From Neobacillus rhizophilus (GTDB lineage: Bacteria; Bacillota; Bacilli; Bacillales; Cytobacillaceae): a stretch of DNA of 64,000 nucleotides. Each line of letters starts with the position of its first letter. Position 1 is the stretch's first letter. Below the pieces are notes generated by a model. The model saw nothing but the letters and a program-made list of their open reading frames with translations. It did not search any database and was not told where the DNA came from. Shown one piece after another: positions 23,832 through 32,033 of this stretch. A program made the translations under genes and the position numbers. Location of the stretch: assembly GCF_018343535.1 (NCBI RefSeq), contig NZ_JAGYPF010000005.1, positions 310,001-374,000 on the forward strand. The letters are read 5' to 3'.

Positions 23832-26162
23832 ATGACCGGAAAATATATATATTTTGCAGTTGCAGCTCTTTTAGGAGTATTGGCAGCACTGATCCATTTT
23901 CTGCCCTATTTTATGTTGTCCATCCTTTATCTGTTTGTTTTGCACCATTATAAGAAGTTTCAACCATACCTATTATCTATAATAACCGCAGTATGGCTTG
24001 TATTTTTCCTCTTTGGCTTTCAGGTAGCCAACCACAATCATACGAAAATTCCTGAGACTGTCGTTTCATTTTCCCTTGAATATATGCAAGACCCCAAAAT
24101 AGACGGTGATTTATTACAAATCCAGGCAAAAGAGCGTGTTTATAAAGAAAAACTCCTTATCCGCTACAAAATGAATTCACAACAAGAAAAAGAAGACCTT
24201 AAAGATAAGTCTTTTTATGGTTATGTATGCGAGCTATCTGGTGATTTGAAGAAACCAAAGATAGCTAAAAATCCGAATGGCTTTGACTATCGTAAGTACT
24301 TTAAAACAAAAGAAATTTACTGGATTGTTGAAAGTAAGGAAAATCCTCTGAATAACTGTACTCCTGTTAAGAGAAATTCCCCGTTCACTCTCATTCAAGA
24401 TCTCCGCTTTAAGGGAATTCATTACCTCGAAAAACAGTTTCCAACTGAAATTGCATCATTATCTTCCGCTTTAATTTTTGGCGAGAGGGGAATGCTTAGC
24501 CCGGATTTACAGGAGGACTACCAAAAGACAGGACTTGTTCATTTATTGGCGATTTCAGGACTCCACGTTTCCCTTCTAATCGGGATGGTTTTTTATATGG
24601 GGATAAGATTGGGTTTGACTAGACAGACGATGACGAATTTTCTTTTGATGGTATTGCCTGTGTATGTCATCTTAACCGGCGCGTCCTCGTCAGTGGTTCG
24701 TGCAGGGCTTATGATTTTTCTTGTTCTGGCAATAGTAAAGTGGAAGAACCAGCTTAAATTGCTGCCCCTAGATGCCATAAGCCTTGCCTGTATCATTTAT
24801 CTGGCCTTTAATCCATTGGTACTGTTTGATGTCGGCTTTCAATTATCGTTCACGGTAAGTGCTGCCATCATTTTATCTGCAAAACATATAATGGGGAAAT
24901 ATTCCATTAATTTTATCCAAATGATTGTCATTTCCGTGGCCTCTCAATTAACCGCACTCCCTTTTCTGCTGTATCACTTTTTTGGATTGTCTTTCATAGG
25001 GATAGTAGCTAACTTAATCTATATCCCGTTATTTTCATATGTTTATCTTCCCGGATTGTATGGTTTATTTTTTATTCAACTTGTATTAGGGTGGACTCCG
25101 GGAATCCTCATAAAATTCTTCTTGGCTATAATTACCCTTTTCAACAATTTAATTGCTTCACTTGCTGATTTAAACTTTACTGCATTAGTGCCTGGAAGAC
25201 CAAATCTTTTCTTTTTACTATTTGATATTGTGGTGATTATTTGTATTTTTTACATTTGGGAAAAGAGGGGTTATTCAAATAGAAAATGGCATCTTGTCGG
25301 TTTATCTGCCGCTCTTTTGACATTTCAATCAGGCTGGAACTGGGCCGACCCCTTTGGGGAGGTGACGATGATCGATGTGGGTCAAGGAGATAGTATCTTC
25401 ATCCATTTTCCCCGAGGTGGCGGGAATTATCTGATTGACACGGGTGGAACGATGAATTTTGTGGGTGAAAATTGGCGGCAGCGGGCGAAACCATATGAGG
25501 TGGGAAGAGATGTTGTTGTTCCATTTTTAAAGGGAAAAGGGATCACAAAAATTGATAAATTAATCTTAACACACGGGGATATGGATCATATTGGGGGTGC
25601 CAATTCTATAATAAAAGAACTTAAGGTGGAAGAAATTCTTCTGCCCTCAGTCGCCGAACCATCTGCCATGGAGGAAGAAATCAAGGCGGAGGCTGAAAAA
25701 AAGGGAATAAATATCGTTCACGTTTCTTCTGGATATCGATGGGGAAACGCGGATCATCAATTTTATATACTTAGTCCGGATAAGAACTTTAAAGGAGAAC
25801 GAAACAGCGGGTCGCTAGCCATTTTTGCCCGTTTCGGAGGGTTGGCTTGGTTTTTTGGCGGAGATTTGGATAAGCTGGGTGAGGAAAGAATTATCCAAAG
25901 ATATCCGGAATTAACGGTGGATGTCCTTAAAGCGGGACATCATGGGAGTAAAACATCAAGTTCTGAAGCCTTTCTTCGGCAGATTAAGCCTAAAGCGGCC
26001 TTTATTTCTGTCGGGGAAGAAAATCGATTTGGACACCCCCATCAGGAGGTGATTAAGCTTTTGAATGAAGTAAATGCAGTTATTTATCGGACTGACCTGC
26101 AGGGAGCAATTACTTACAGTTTTTATCGAAATAGAGGAACCTTTTCAACGTTTTTGCCATAA
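23832..26162 (+). CDS. comEC: Competence DNA channel protein ComEC
   Basis: This 776-residue polytopic membrane protein carries single-stranded DNA across the membrane in transformation. Domains in order: an N-terminal soluble region between membrane helices (about 55-180), the Competence domain with many helices (GLVHLLAISGLHVSLLIGM at about 235-253, ASSSVVRAGLMIF) and a C-terminal metallo-beta-lactamase domain (MIDVGQGDSIFI; LTHGDMDHIGG; KAGHHGSK). All three parts are intact. The ATG at 23832 follows CTGGAGAAGG; the frame is open further upstream into the T-arm-like hairpin. Confidence 0.93.
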   Translation: MTGKYIYFAVAALLGVLAALIHFLPYFMLSILYLFVLHHYKKFQPYLLSIITAVWLVFFLFGFQVANHNHTKIPETVVSFSLEYMQDPKIDGDLLQIQAKERVYKEKLLIRYKMNSQQEKEDLKDKSFYGYVCELSGDLKKPKIAKNPNGFDYRKYFKTKEIYWIVESKENPLNNCTPVKRNSPFTLIQDLRFKGIHYLEKQFPTEIASLSSALIFGERGMLSPDLQEDYQKTGLVHLLAISGLHVSLLIGMVFYMGIRLGLTRQTMTNFLLMVLPVYVILTGASSSVVRAGLMIFLVLAIVKWKNQLKLLPLDAISLACIIYLAFNPLVLFDVGFQLSFTVSAAIILSAKHIMGKYSINFIQMIVISVASQLTALPFLLYHFFGLSFIGIVANLIYIPLFSYVYLPGLYGLFFIQLVLGWTPGILIKFFLAIITLFNNLIASLADLNFTALVPGRPNLFFLLFDIVVIICIFYIWEKRGYSNRKWHLVGLSAALLTFQSGWNWADPFGEVTMIDVGQGDSIFIHFPRGGGNYLIDTGGTMNFVGENWRQRAKPYEVGRDVVVPFLKGKGITKIDKLILTHGDMDHIGGANSIIKELKVEEILLPSVAEPSAMEEEIKAEAEKKGINIVHVSSGYRWGNADHQFYILSPDKNFKGERNSGSLAIFARFGGLAWFFGGDLDKLGEERIIQRYPELTVDVLKAGHHGSKTSSSEAFLRQIKPKAAFISVGEENRFGHPHQEVIKLLNEVNAVIYRTDLQGAITYSFYRNRGTFSTFLP

Positions 26163-26177
26163 GATACATCACTTAAT

Positions 26178-26208
26178 GAAAAAGAGGCTGCGGGTAATAC
26201 AGCCTCTT
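26178..26208. terminator. Hairpin between comEC and yqzM
   Basis: A perfect 9-bp stem AAGAGGCTG/CAGCCTCTT (26182-26190 and 26200-26208) has a U-tract (TTTTTC) on the minus strand, so it is mainly the yqzM terminator. Confidence 0.8.
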
Positions 26209-26231
26209 CGAAACTCTTATGTAGCATTAAT

Positions 26232-26366
26232 TTAAGAACCGATCAGCTTAATGACTGTAGCAATGATAAACATTACAGCAAAAAAGCCAAAAGACACACC
26301 AAATCCAACCCCTGAATCAATTGCATCGTTACGCTTGCTTTGCGGATTTTTTTCAAATTGGTTCAC
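26232..26366 (-). CDS. yqzM: YqzM family small membrane protein
   Basis: This 44-residue protein begins MNQFEKNPQSKRNDAIDSGV and ends with one membrane helix (VSFGFFAVMFIIATVIKLIGS). It matches the YqzM family, also found convergent to comEC in B. subtilis. The GTG at 26366 on the minus strand has AGGAGGGG 6 nt upstream. Function unknown. Confidence 0.92.
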   Translation of the reverse strand: MNQFEKNPQSKRNDAIDSGVGFGVSFGFFAVMFIIATVIKLIGS

Positions 26367-26439
26367 AGTCTACCCCTCCTATTTCACATTATAGTATAAG
26401 CGATTTCCTTAAAAAAATCCAGCCTCCCCTAAATGCTTT

Positions 26440-26602
26440 TCCTGTACTGACAAGTGTTGTCAAAATAGTTTGACTAACAAAGGGCTACAATAAGCTTACC
26501 AAAGGAACTCCGCCTGACATATCGGTACCTAGGGCTGATAAAAGCAGGCGTTCATTATAGATCGGGAATTGGCACTATGGCGAATGCTGTCAATTCCCTT
26601 TT
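26440..26602 (+). other. Hairpin-rich intergenic stretch upstream of holA, possible small RNA
   Basis: The 341-bp gap between yqzM and holA contains two nested inverted repeats, CGCCTG...CAGGCG (about 26511-26550) and GGGAATTG...CAATTCCC (26564-26571 and 26591-26598), the second followed by TTTT. AT-rich promoter-like sequence lies before them, without a clear -35/-10 pair. This could be a short structured RNA or a terminator plus leader. Confidence 0.3.
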
Positions 26603-26707
26603 AATTATTCGGAAATAACTTCTTCATACCTGGCGTTTTGTACTTGTCAAATTGTCCAAGCTTCATTACGATAATAAAGAGTGAAATAAAGAGGAGCGCT
26701 GGGCAAA

Positions 26708-27724
26708 ATGGTAACAGATGTATGGCGGAAAATTAAACAAAATCATATTGCTCCTATTTATTTATTATATGGAACAGAAAGCTTTTTAATCAATGAGACC
26801 AAGCAATTGCTGCTAAACCATATATTAAATGAAGAGGAAAAGGACTTTAATTTTGCAGCCTATGATTTGGAGGAGACTCCGCTTGAAATTGCAGTAGAGG
26901 ATGCGGAAACCTTTCCGTTTTTAGGGGAAAGAAAGGTTATTTTTTTACATAATCCGATTTTTTTAACAGCTGAAAAGTCGAAAGAAAAAGTCGTGCATAA
27001 TATAGCAAAGCTTGAAGCCTATATACAGGAGCCTGCACCGTATACTGTCTTGGTCATTTCGGCACCTTATGAGAAATTAGATGAGCGAAAGAAAATTACA
27101 AAAGAACTTAAACGAACTGCAGAGGTTGTCGAGGCCAAAAAGTTAAATGAACATGAACTAAAAAATTGGGTGAGGGACCGGGCGAAGACAGCAGGAATCG
27201 AAATCGAGACTGATGCTGTAGAGCAGCTCCTCGCGCTTTCGGGCACCAACTTGTTCATGCTTTCGAGCGAACTAGAAAAGCTTGCTTTATATGCTGCAAA
27301 TGAGAAAAGAATTGATGCGGCGCTTGTGGAAAAATTGGTAGCCCGTTCATTGGAGCAAAATATTTTCACGCTAATCGAAAAAGTAGTGCAACGGAAATTG
27401 GAGGAAGCGTTAAGGATTTATTTTGATTTGTTAAAGCAAAATGAGGAACCGATCAAAATATTGGCGCTGCTTTCCAATCAATTTCGCTTGATTTATCAAG
27501 TGAAGGAGCTGTCACGACGCGGGTATGGCCAGCAGCAGATTGCCGGTTTCTTGAAAACCCATCCATTTCGAGTAAAGCTTGCCCTCGGACAGGCAGCTCA
27601 ATTTACGGACGAGGAGCTAGCAAATCTCATGTGCCTCCTTGCCGAATCCGACTATCAAATGAAAACCGGCGGGATGAATAAGTCATTATTGATAGAGATG
27701 CTGCTTTTTAAATTAAAGAAATAA
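26708..27724 (+). CDS. holA: DNA polymerase III delta subunit
   Basis: This 338-residue clamp-loader subunit opens the beta sliding clamp. The N-terminal AAA+-like fold starts IAPIYLLYGTESFLINETKQ (about 13-32). It lacks a functional Walker A, as expected. The collar domain includes EPIKILALLSNQFRLIYQVKEL (about 241-262). Length is normal. The ATG at 26708 has GAGGAGCG upstream. It follows comEC in the same direction, as yqeN does in B. subtilis, and ends in a terminator. Confidence 0.95.
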   Translation: MVTDVWRKIKQNHIAPIYLLYGTESFLINETKQLLLNHILNEEEKDFNFAAYDLEETPLEIAVEDAETFPFLGERKVIFLHNPIFLTAEKSKEKVVHNIAKLEAYIQEPAPYTVLVISAPYEKLDERKKITKELKRTAEVVEAKKLNEHELKNWVRDRAKTAGIEIETDAVEQLLALSGTNLFMLSSELEKLALYAANEKRIDAALVEKLVARSLEQNIFTLIEKVVQRKLEEALRIYFDLLKQNEEPIKILALLSNQFRLIYQVKELSRRGYGQQQIAGFLKTHPFRVKLALGQAAQFTDEELANLMCLLAESDYQMKTGGMNKSLLIEMLLFKLKK

Positions 27725-27739
27725 CTATGTAACAGTTTC

Positions 27740-27770
27740 AGGCTACCGAAATACCTTCGATAGCCTTTTT
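27740..27770 (+). terminator. Terminator of holA
   Basis: An 11-bp stem AGGCTACCGAA/TTCGATAGCCT with one mismatch (27740-27750 and 27756-27766) is followed by TTTT. A near copy (AGGCTATCGAAA/TTTCGACAGCCT) stands at the edge of the second repeat island, 59023-59052. Confidence 0.8.
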
Positions 27771-27796
27771 CATTAATAATAAAGCTTGCAATGGGA

Positions 27797-27929
27797 CTGT
27801 TGATTTGCGCTCCAGGCGCTTCGCTTTCCGCGGGCGTGCAGGGGAGCCTCCTCGTCGCTACGCTCCTGCGGGGTCTCCCCTGCCCCGTACTCCCGCAGGA
27901 GTCTTCGCGCCTTCCGCTCCAATCAACAG
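27797..27929 (-). mobile_element. 133-bp GC-rich MITE-like element S1, copy A
   Basis: This block is bounded by CTGTTGATTTGCGCTCC and GGAGCG-type ends, CCGCTCCAATCAACAG; the outer CTGTTGATT/AATCAACAG form 9-bp terminal inverted repeats. The interior has long complementary stretches (CTCCTGCGGGG, CCCGCAGGAG). It matches 58818-58951 in reverse complement. It is much more GC-rich than its surroundings and carries no ORF of note. Confidence 0.75.
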
Positions 27930-27992
27930 GTGTAATCCATAAATACTTCAACCCACAAGATGAAGCAACTACTTGCCAGGAAACCAGTCGAT

Positions 27993-28273
27993 GATGAGGG
28001 ACAAAATCGATGGAATCTGAGAAGGAAATGTCCCTCATCAAGCCGATGAAGGACAAAATCGATGGAATCTGAGAAGGAAATGTCCCTCATCAAGCCGATG
28101 AAGGACAAAATCGATGGAATCCGAGAGCGAAATGTCCCTCATCAAGCCGATGAAGGACAAAATCGATGGAATTTGAGAGTGAAATGTCCATCATCAAATC
28201 GATGAAGGACAAAATCAATGGAATCTGAGAGGACAATGTCCCTCACAAAGCCGATAATGGATAAAATCTATTG
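27993..28273. repeat. 52-bp tandem repeat array, five units plus a partial
   Basis: Units start at 27993, 28045, 28097, 28149 and 28201, with a partial unit at 28253, an exact 52-bp period. Each unit begins GATGARGGACAAAATC and ends TGTCCCTCATCAAGCC. In unit 1 the ends GATGAGGGACA/TGTCCCTCATC form a perfect 11-bp inverted repeat. Divergence rises toward the right end. A single related segment lies in the other island near 58625-58675. Confidence 0.9.
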
Positions 28274-28309
28274 ACACACTTAGCAAGGTTCGAAAAAGTG
28301 TGTTGCAAT
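28270..28309. repeat. Island hairpin, copy A (decayed)
   Basis: ATTGACACACT (28270-28280) pairs with AGTGTGTTGCAAT (28297-28309) apart from a 2-nt gap. The intact 13-bp version stands at 58531-58572 in the inverted island. Confidence 0.7.
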
Positions 28310-28332
28310 ACTCTAGGTTGTTTGCCCCCCCC

Positions 28333-28465
28333 CTGTTGATTGGACCGGAGCGCACCGACTCCTGCGGGATATAGAGGTCGCTGGAGACCCCGCAGGTGCT
28401 TTTAGCGCCGAGGAGGCTCCAGGACCTCCCCGCGGAAAGCGAGTGCCCGGAGCGGAAATCAACAG
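28333..28465 (+). mobile_element. 133-bp GC-rich MITE-like element S2, copy A
   Basis: The block runs from CTGTTGATTGGACCGGAG to GGAGCGGAAATCAACAG, with the same 9-bp terminal inverted repeats as S1 but a different interior (GATATAGAGGTC, GAGGAGGCTCCAGGACCTC). It matches 58378-58510 in reverse complement over its full length with scattered changes. Confidence 0.75.
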
Positions 28466-28518
28466 GCCCATTAGCAAGAAATAGAAATATTTCAAATTAA
28501 CAAATCCAAGAAAAAAAA

Positions 28519-28550
28519 AACGATTCCTGAAAAAAGGAATCGTTTTTTTA
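28519..28550. terminator. Bidirectional hairpin downstream of rpsT
   Basis: A perfect 9-bp stem AACGATTCC/GGAATCGTT (28519-28527 and 28536-28544) has an A-run before it and a T-run after it, so it can act in both directions. Confidence 0.8.
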
Positions 28551-28553
28551 ATG

Positions 28554-28668
28554 TCTAGCTTCAGCGCCTAGGGGCTCGGGGTCATAAGTCAATCCGTCAA
28601 GAAGGCTAAAAAGCAGCCTTCTCGCCGGCTCGTCTTATGCCTGTCGCCCCTGGTCAAGGCGCTTCCGC
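28554..28668 (-). repeat. Dispersed GC-rich repeat, family U, copy 2
   Basis: The block from CAGCGCCTAGGGGCTCG to AAGGCGCTTCCGC is the reverse complement of 2161-2252, with about 25 extra bases in its centre (AAAAAGCAGCCTTCTCGCC region). It directly abuts the 3' end of rpsT. Confidence 0.75.
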
Positions 28669-28676
28669 TTTTCTTA

Positions 28677-28937
28677 TTATAGTGCGTTGATTTTCTTCAT
28701 TAGGCGAGCTTTTTTACGAGCTGCAGCGTTTTTGTGGATAAGACCTTTTGCAGCTGCTTTATCTAATTGGCTAGCAGCATTTACTAAAGCTTCCTTCGCA
28801 GTAGCAGCGTCGTTAAGAGTAACAGCAGCTTCTACTTTCTTTACTGAAGTACGCATTGCAGATTTCGCCATTGTATTTTGAGCATTACGAGATTCGCTAG
28901 TTTTTACACGCTTAATAGCAGATTTAATGTTAGGCAT
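28677..28937 (-). CDS. rpsT: 30S ribosomal protein S20
   Basis: This 86-residue basic protein begins [20 protein letters not shown] and ends [15 protein letters not shown], the full bS20 helical bundle. It binds 16S rRNA early in 30S assembly. The ATG at 28937 on the minus strand is chosen because GGAGGTG lies 6 nt upstream. It is divergent from gpr, as in B. subtilis. Confidence 0.97.
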   Translation of the reverse strand: MPNIKSAIKRVKTSESRNAQNTMAKSAMRTSVKKVEAAVTLNDAATAKEALVNAASQLDKAAAKGLIHKNAAARKKARLMKKINAL

Positions 28938-29076
28938 CAATTTCACCTCCTGTAAAGAATCGAGACTATATGAACTCGACTAAACATTCATAAACAATTA
29001 TTCGCAACAAGAGATATTTTATCAAATGGTCAACTAGATTGCAATATAGAATTCATTAGCTCGGCTAGAATAAATT

Positions 29077-29105
29077 GCATGTTTTCTTTGAAAAGGGGCA
29101 AAAAT
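29077..29105 (+). promoter_or_regulatory. SigF/SigG-type forespore promoter of gpr
   Basis: GCATG (29077-29081), a 15-nt spacer and GGCAAAAAT (29097-29105) match the forespore sigma pattern (GYATR, then GGnnAnAHT). It lies 53 nt before the gpr ATG. gpr is a known SigF/SigG gene in B. subtilis. Confidence 0.7.
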
Positions 29106-29157
29106 AGGAAATAGTTTCTATTTGCAGGAAATCTTTTTTTCTAATGGAGGATTGAAC

Positions 29158-30273
29158 ATGAAGGAATCTATCGACTTAAGTCAATATTCGGTCCGCACTG
29201 ATTTAGCGATTGAAGCCAGGGAAATGGTACTGGCTCAATCTGTTGACCAAGAGGAAAACTTGTCTCAAATTGAAGGGGTCATTATTAAAGAAAAAGATGT
29301 TGACGATATAAAAATCTCCTTAGTAGAAGTGACGAAACAAGGAGAAGCGCAGCTTGGAAAAAAAGCCGGACGATATTTAACCTTGGAGGTTCAGGGAATC
29401 CGTCAGCAAAATACGGAAATGCAGCAAAAAGTGCAGGAAATCTTTGCTAGCGAGTTTGCCCATTTTCTAGAGGGGGCAGGGGTTAAGAAAACCGATTCCT
29501 GTCTTGTGGTTGGATTGGGGAACTGGAATGTAACGCCGGATGCGGTTGGTCCAATGGTTTGTGAAAACCTGCTTGTGACACGCCATCTTTTCCAGTTACA
29601 GCCGGAAAATGTGGAGGAAGGCTACCGATCTGTCAGTGCATTGTCACCTGGAGTAATGGGGCTAACGGGCATTGAGACCAGCGACATTATTTTCGGAGTT
29701 GTAGAAAAGACCAAGCCGGATTTTGTGATCGCTATTGATGCCTTGGCATCACGGTCTATTGAAAGGGTAAATTCTACCATCCAAATCTCTGATACTGGCA
29801 TCCATCCTGGTTCTGGGGTGGGGAACAAACGAAAGGAATTAAGTAAAGAAACTTTGGGTGTTCCTGTTATTGCTGTAGGAGTTCCTACAGTGGTTGATGC
29901 CGTTTCGATTACAAGTGATACGATTGACTTCATTTTAAAGCATTTTGGCAAAGAAATGAAAGAAGGGAACAGACCTTCGAGAGCACTTGCTCCGGCCGGG
30001 ATGACCTTTGGAGAAAGACGTAAACTGACCGAAGAAGATTTGCCGGAAGAAAAGCATCGTAAAACCTTCCTCGGCATTGTCGGTACACTTCCGGATGATG
30101 AGAAACGCAAACTGATTCAAGAAGTGCTTTCACCGCTTGGCCATAATTTAATGGTTACGCCAAAAGAGGTAGATGTGTTTATTGAAGATATGGCAAACCT
30201 CCTCGCCAATGGACTAAACGCCGCCCTTCATAGCACCGTTGACCAAGGTAACGCAGGGTTCTATACACGGTAG
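29158..30273 (+). CDS. gpr: Germination protease GPR (SASP-specific)
   Basis: This 371-residue zymogen degrades small acid-soluble spore proteins during germination. The N-terminal propeptide precedes a site resembling the SASP cut site, [11 protein letters not shown] (about 8-18). The protease core includes [41 protein letters not shown] and [19 protein letters not shown]. The ATG at 29158 is supported by ATGGAGGATT; an in-frame start at 29122 would add 12 residues. It has a forespore-type promoter. Confidence 0.96.
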   Translation: MKESIDLSQYSVRTDLAIEAREMVLAQSVDQEENLSQIEGVIIKEKDVDDIKISLVEVTKQGEAQLGKKAGRYLTLEVQGIRQQNTEMQQKVQEIFASEFAHFLEGAGVKKTDSCLVVGLGNWNVTPDAVGPMVCENLLVTRHLFQLQPENVEEGYRSVSALSPGVMGLTGIETSDIIFGVVEKTKPDFVIAIDALASRSIERVNSTIQISDTGIHPGSGVGNKRKELSKETLGVPVIAVGVPTVVDAVSITSDTIDFILKHFGKEMKEGNRPSRALAPAGMTFGERRKLTEEDLPEEKHRKTFLGIVGTLPDDEKRKLIQEVLSPLGHNLMVTPKEVDVFIEDMANLLANGLNAALHSTVDQGNAGFYTR

Positions 30274-30378
30274 TAATGTTAGAGGCAGTCTGATTTGGAC
30301 GTGCCTCTAAAAAATGGTTCTACCAACTCTATTAATGTCATAGGATTTACTAGAATCCTTTTTGTGAGAGGTGGAACC

Positions 30379-31578
30379 ATGAAAACCAAAGCTTCTGGAA
30401 CCTTTATAATGGTACAAGGGACAAGTGTCCTTAAGTTTATGGCAGCACTGTTTATATTTTTATTGTTTATTTTTTCTATCAGCGGGCTCTTAACATCCTT
30501 AAAGCCCCAATATAGACTATCTTCCTCCTCCGTCAACCAGGCGGCAACGAAAGTGAACGGTGAACTTCTTTTTCAACTAATGGGCTGGGAAAACCACCAC
30601 TTCTTAAAAGTGAAGCCTGACTTTACGATGCCAACATTTACGAATTTGGTTTTTAAACTGTCAAGTAACATTAATTTGAATGACCCAAGAAGTATGCTTG
30701 GCCGAGAACTGCCAGGATTTTATCAGTTTGATGGGCAGATACTGGTTGCTGGGGAAGGGACAAATTATACAAATATGCCATTGGAATCCTCCCCGCCGGT
30801 TGAAATTATGAAAGCGGAACAAGAGGCATCGCTGCAGAATATCGAAGGCTTGGACAAACCTTCGGATGATAATCCGTCACCTGCACCGGGACAAACGACA
30901 GGAGATCGGAAGGTTGTTTACGTTTACTTTACTCATAATCGGGAATCCTATTTACCGTATCTAAAAGGTGTTACCAACCCTAATCTAGCCTTCCATTCGC
31001 AAATTAATGTCACAAAAATCGGCGACCAATTAAAAGCGAGTCTAGAAGAACGAGGCATCGGAACGTTTATTGATAAAACGGATGTTCAAGCGAATTTGAA
31101 TAAAAAGGGATTGAAATATTGGAATTCTTATACGGAATCTCGTTCTCTGGTGCAAGAGGCCATGGCCTCTAACCGGGATTTGCGATATTTTATTGATGTT
31201 CATCGTGATTCCAAGCGCAAGCAGGATACGACGGTTACCATTAACGGGAAATCTTATGCAAAAATTGCGTTTATCATCGGCGGTAAAAATCCGAATTATG
31301 AAAAAAATGCAAAACTTGCTAACGAACTACATCAACTTCTAGAAAAAAAATATAAAGGTTTAAGCAGGGGAGCGTTTGTTAAAAATGAAGCTGGAAGCAA
31401 TAATATTTACAATCAAAACCTTTCCGATAATGCAATGTTAATTGAATTTGGCGGTGTCGATAATACCTTTGATGAGCTAAATCGTTCAGCAGATGCTATC
31501 GCAGATGTGTTCAGCGAATATTTCTGGCAGGCAGAAAAGGTGAACAAGGATACTGAGCAATCTACCAATAAACAATAG
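30379..31578 (+). CDS. spoIIP: Stage II sporulation protein P (peptidoglycan hydrolase)
   Basis: This 399-residue membrane-anchored amidase/endopeptidase acts in the SpoIIDMP engulfment complex. One N-terminal membrane helix (AALFIFLLFIFSISGLL, about 20-36) precedes the catalytic SpoIIP domain (about 180-385). Catalytic-type residues are in VYFTHNRESYLPY, YFIDVHRDSKRK and MLIEFGGVDNT. The ATG at 30379 has AGAGGTGG upstream; the frame is open from 30295. An inverted repeat AGAGGCA/TGCCTCT (30281-30308) lies between gpr and this gene. Confidence 0.95.
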   Translation: MKTKASGTFIMVQGTSVLKFMAALFIFLLFIFSISGLLTSLKPQYRLSSSSVNQAATKVNGELLFQLMGWENHHFLKVKPDFTMPTFTNLVFKLSSNINLNDPRSMLGRELPGFYQFDGQILVAGEGTNYTNMPLESSPPVEIMKAEQEASLQNIEGLDKPSDDNPSPAPGQTTGDRKVVYVYFTHNRESYLPYLKGVTNPNLAFHSQINVTKIGDQLKASLEERGIGTFIDKTDVQANLNKKGLKYWNSYTESRSLVQEAMASNRDLRYFIDVHRDSKRKQDTTVTINGKSYAKIAFIIGGKNPNYEKNAKLANELHQLLEKKYKGLSRGAFVKNEAGSNNIYNQNLSDNAMLIEFGGVDNTFDELNRSADAIADVFSEYFWQAEKVNKDTEQSTNKQ

Positions 31579-31596
31579 ATGATAGGAGCATTTCAG

Positions 31597-31923
31597 ATGA
31601 AAATGTTCATGGTAAAAAGTTTCATTATTGCAGCGCTAATGTTTATTTCAGTTTTAACGGGAATGGAACTGGCGAATAATGGAATCCAAAAAATGAAAGG
31701 TTATCAGGATCCCAATTTTCAAAACGCGATCTCTATAAATGAAACAGGGACTGATCTAAGGGCGACATTTCTTGGCAAAAATATTTCCAATCATGATATT
31801 GAAGCAAAAAAGAAAAAACTCGAGGAGATCAATGCCTATAATTTTTTCTCCTCAATGGGTAGAAAAATGTCAGATGGCTTAACAAAAGCTTCTGAGAGTC
31901 TGATTGATTTGATAGCGAAATAA
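31597..31923 (+). CDS. yqxA: YqxA family protein (DUF3679)
   Basis: This 108-residue protein has an N-terminal membrane helix (SFIIAALMFISVLTGMELA, about 6-24) and a short extracellular part with INAYNFFSSMGRKM. It is the usual gene between spoIIP and lepA in Bacillus; function unknown. ATG 31597 is preferred to ATG 31579 because ATAGGAG (31581-31587) is then correctly spaced. Confidence 0.85.
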   Translation: MKMFMVKSFIIAALMFISVLTGMELANNGIQKMKGYQDPNFQNAISINETGTDLRATFLGKNISNHDIEAKKKKLEEINAYNFFSSMGRKMSDGLTKASESLIDLIAK

Positions 31924-31924
31924 A

Positions 31925-31955
31925 CGGCGGCACCAGTGAGGGTGCTGCTGTTTTA
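31925..31955 (+). terminator. Terminator after yqxA
   Basis: The stem GGCGGCACC/GGGTGCTGCT with wobble pairs (about 31926-31950) is followed by TTTT. Confidence 0.65.
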
Positions 31956-31962
31956 GTTTTCG

Positions 31963-31991
31963 TTGAATCTTGATAATCCTCTTGTTATAAT
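31963..31991 (+). promoter_or_regulatory. SigA-type promoter of lepA
   Basis: TTGAAT (31963-31968), a 17-nt spacer and a perfect TATAAT (31986-31991) lie 42 nt before the lepA ATG. Confidence 0.75.
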
Positions 31992-32033
31992 GAAAAATAG
32001 TGTATCTGCGCCAATTTAGTAGGAGTGAACCAC

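Noticed and set aside
23779-23860. Complete tRNA gene on the minus strand
   Set aside because: Only a T-arm-like hairpin is present; no anticodon stem, D arm or acceptor pairing is found beside it.
27993-28273. CRISPR array in the first repeat island
   Set aside because: Repeats are directly adjacent with an exact 52-bp period and lack spacers.
28313-28495. 60-codon minus-strand frame over element S2
   Set aside because: Pro/Arg/Gly-rich translation of a GC-rich inverted-repeat element, without a start signal.
30281-30308. Intrinsic terminator between gpr and spoIIP
   Set aside because: A 7-bp inverted repeat AGAGGCA/TGCCTCT exists, but it is followed by A residues, not T, so it is only a possible hairpin.
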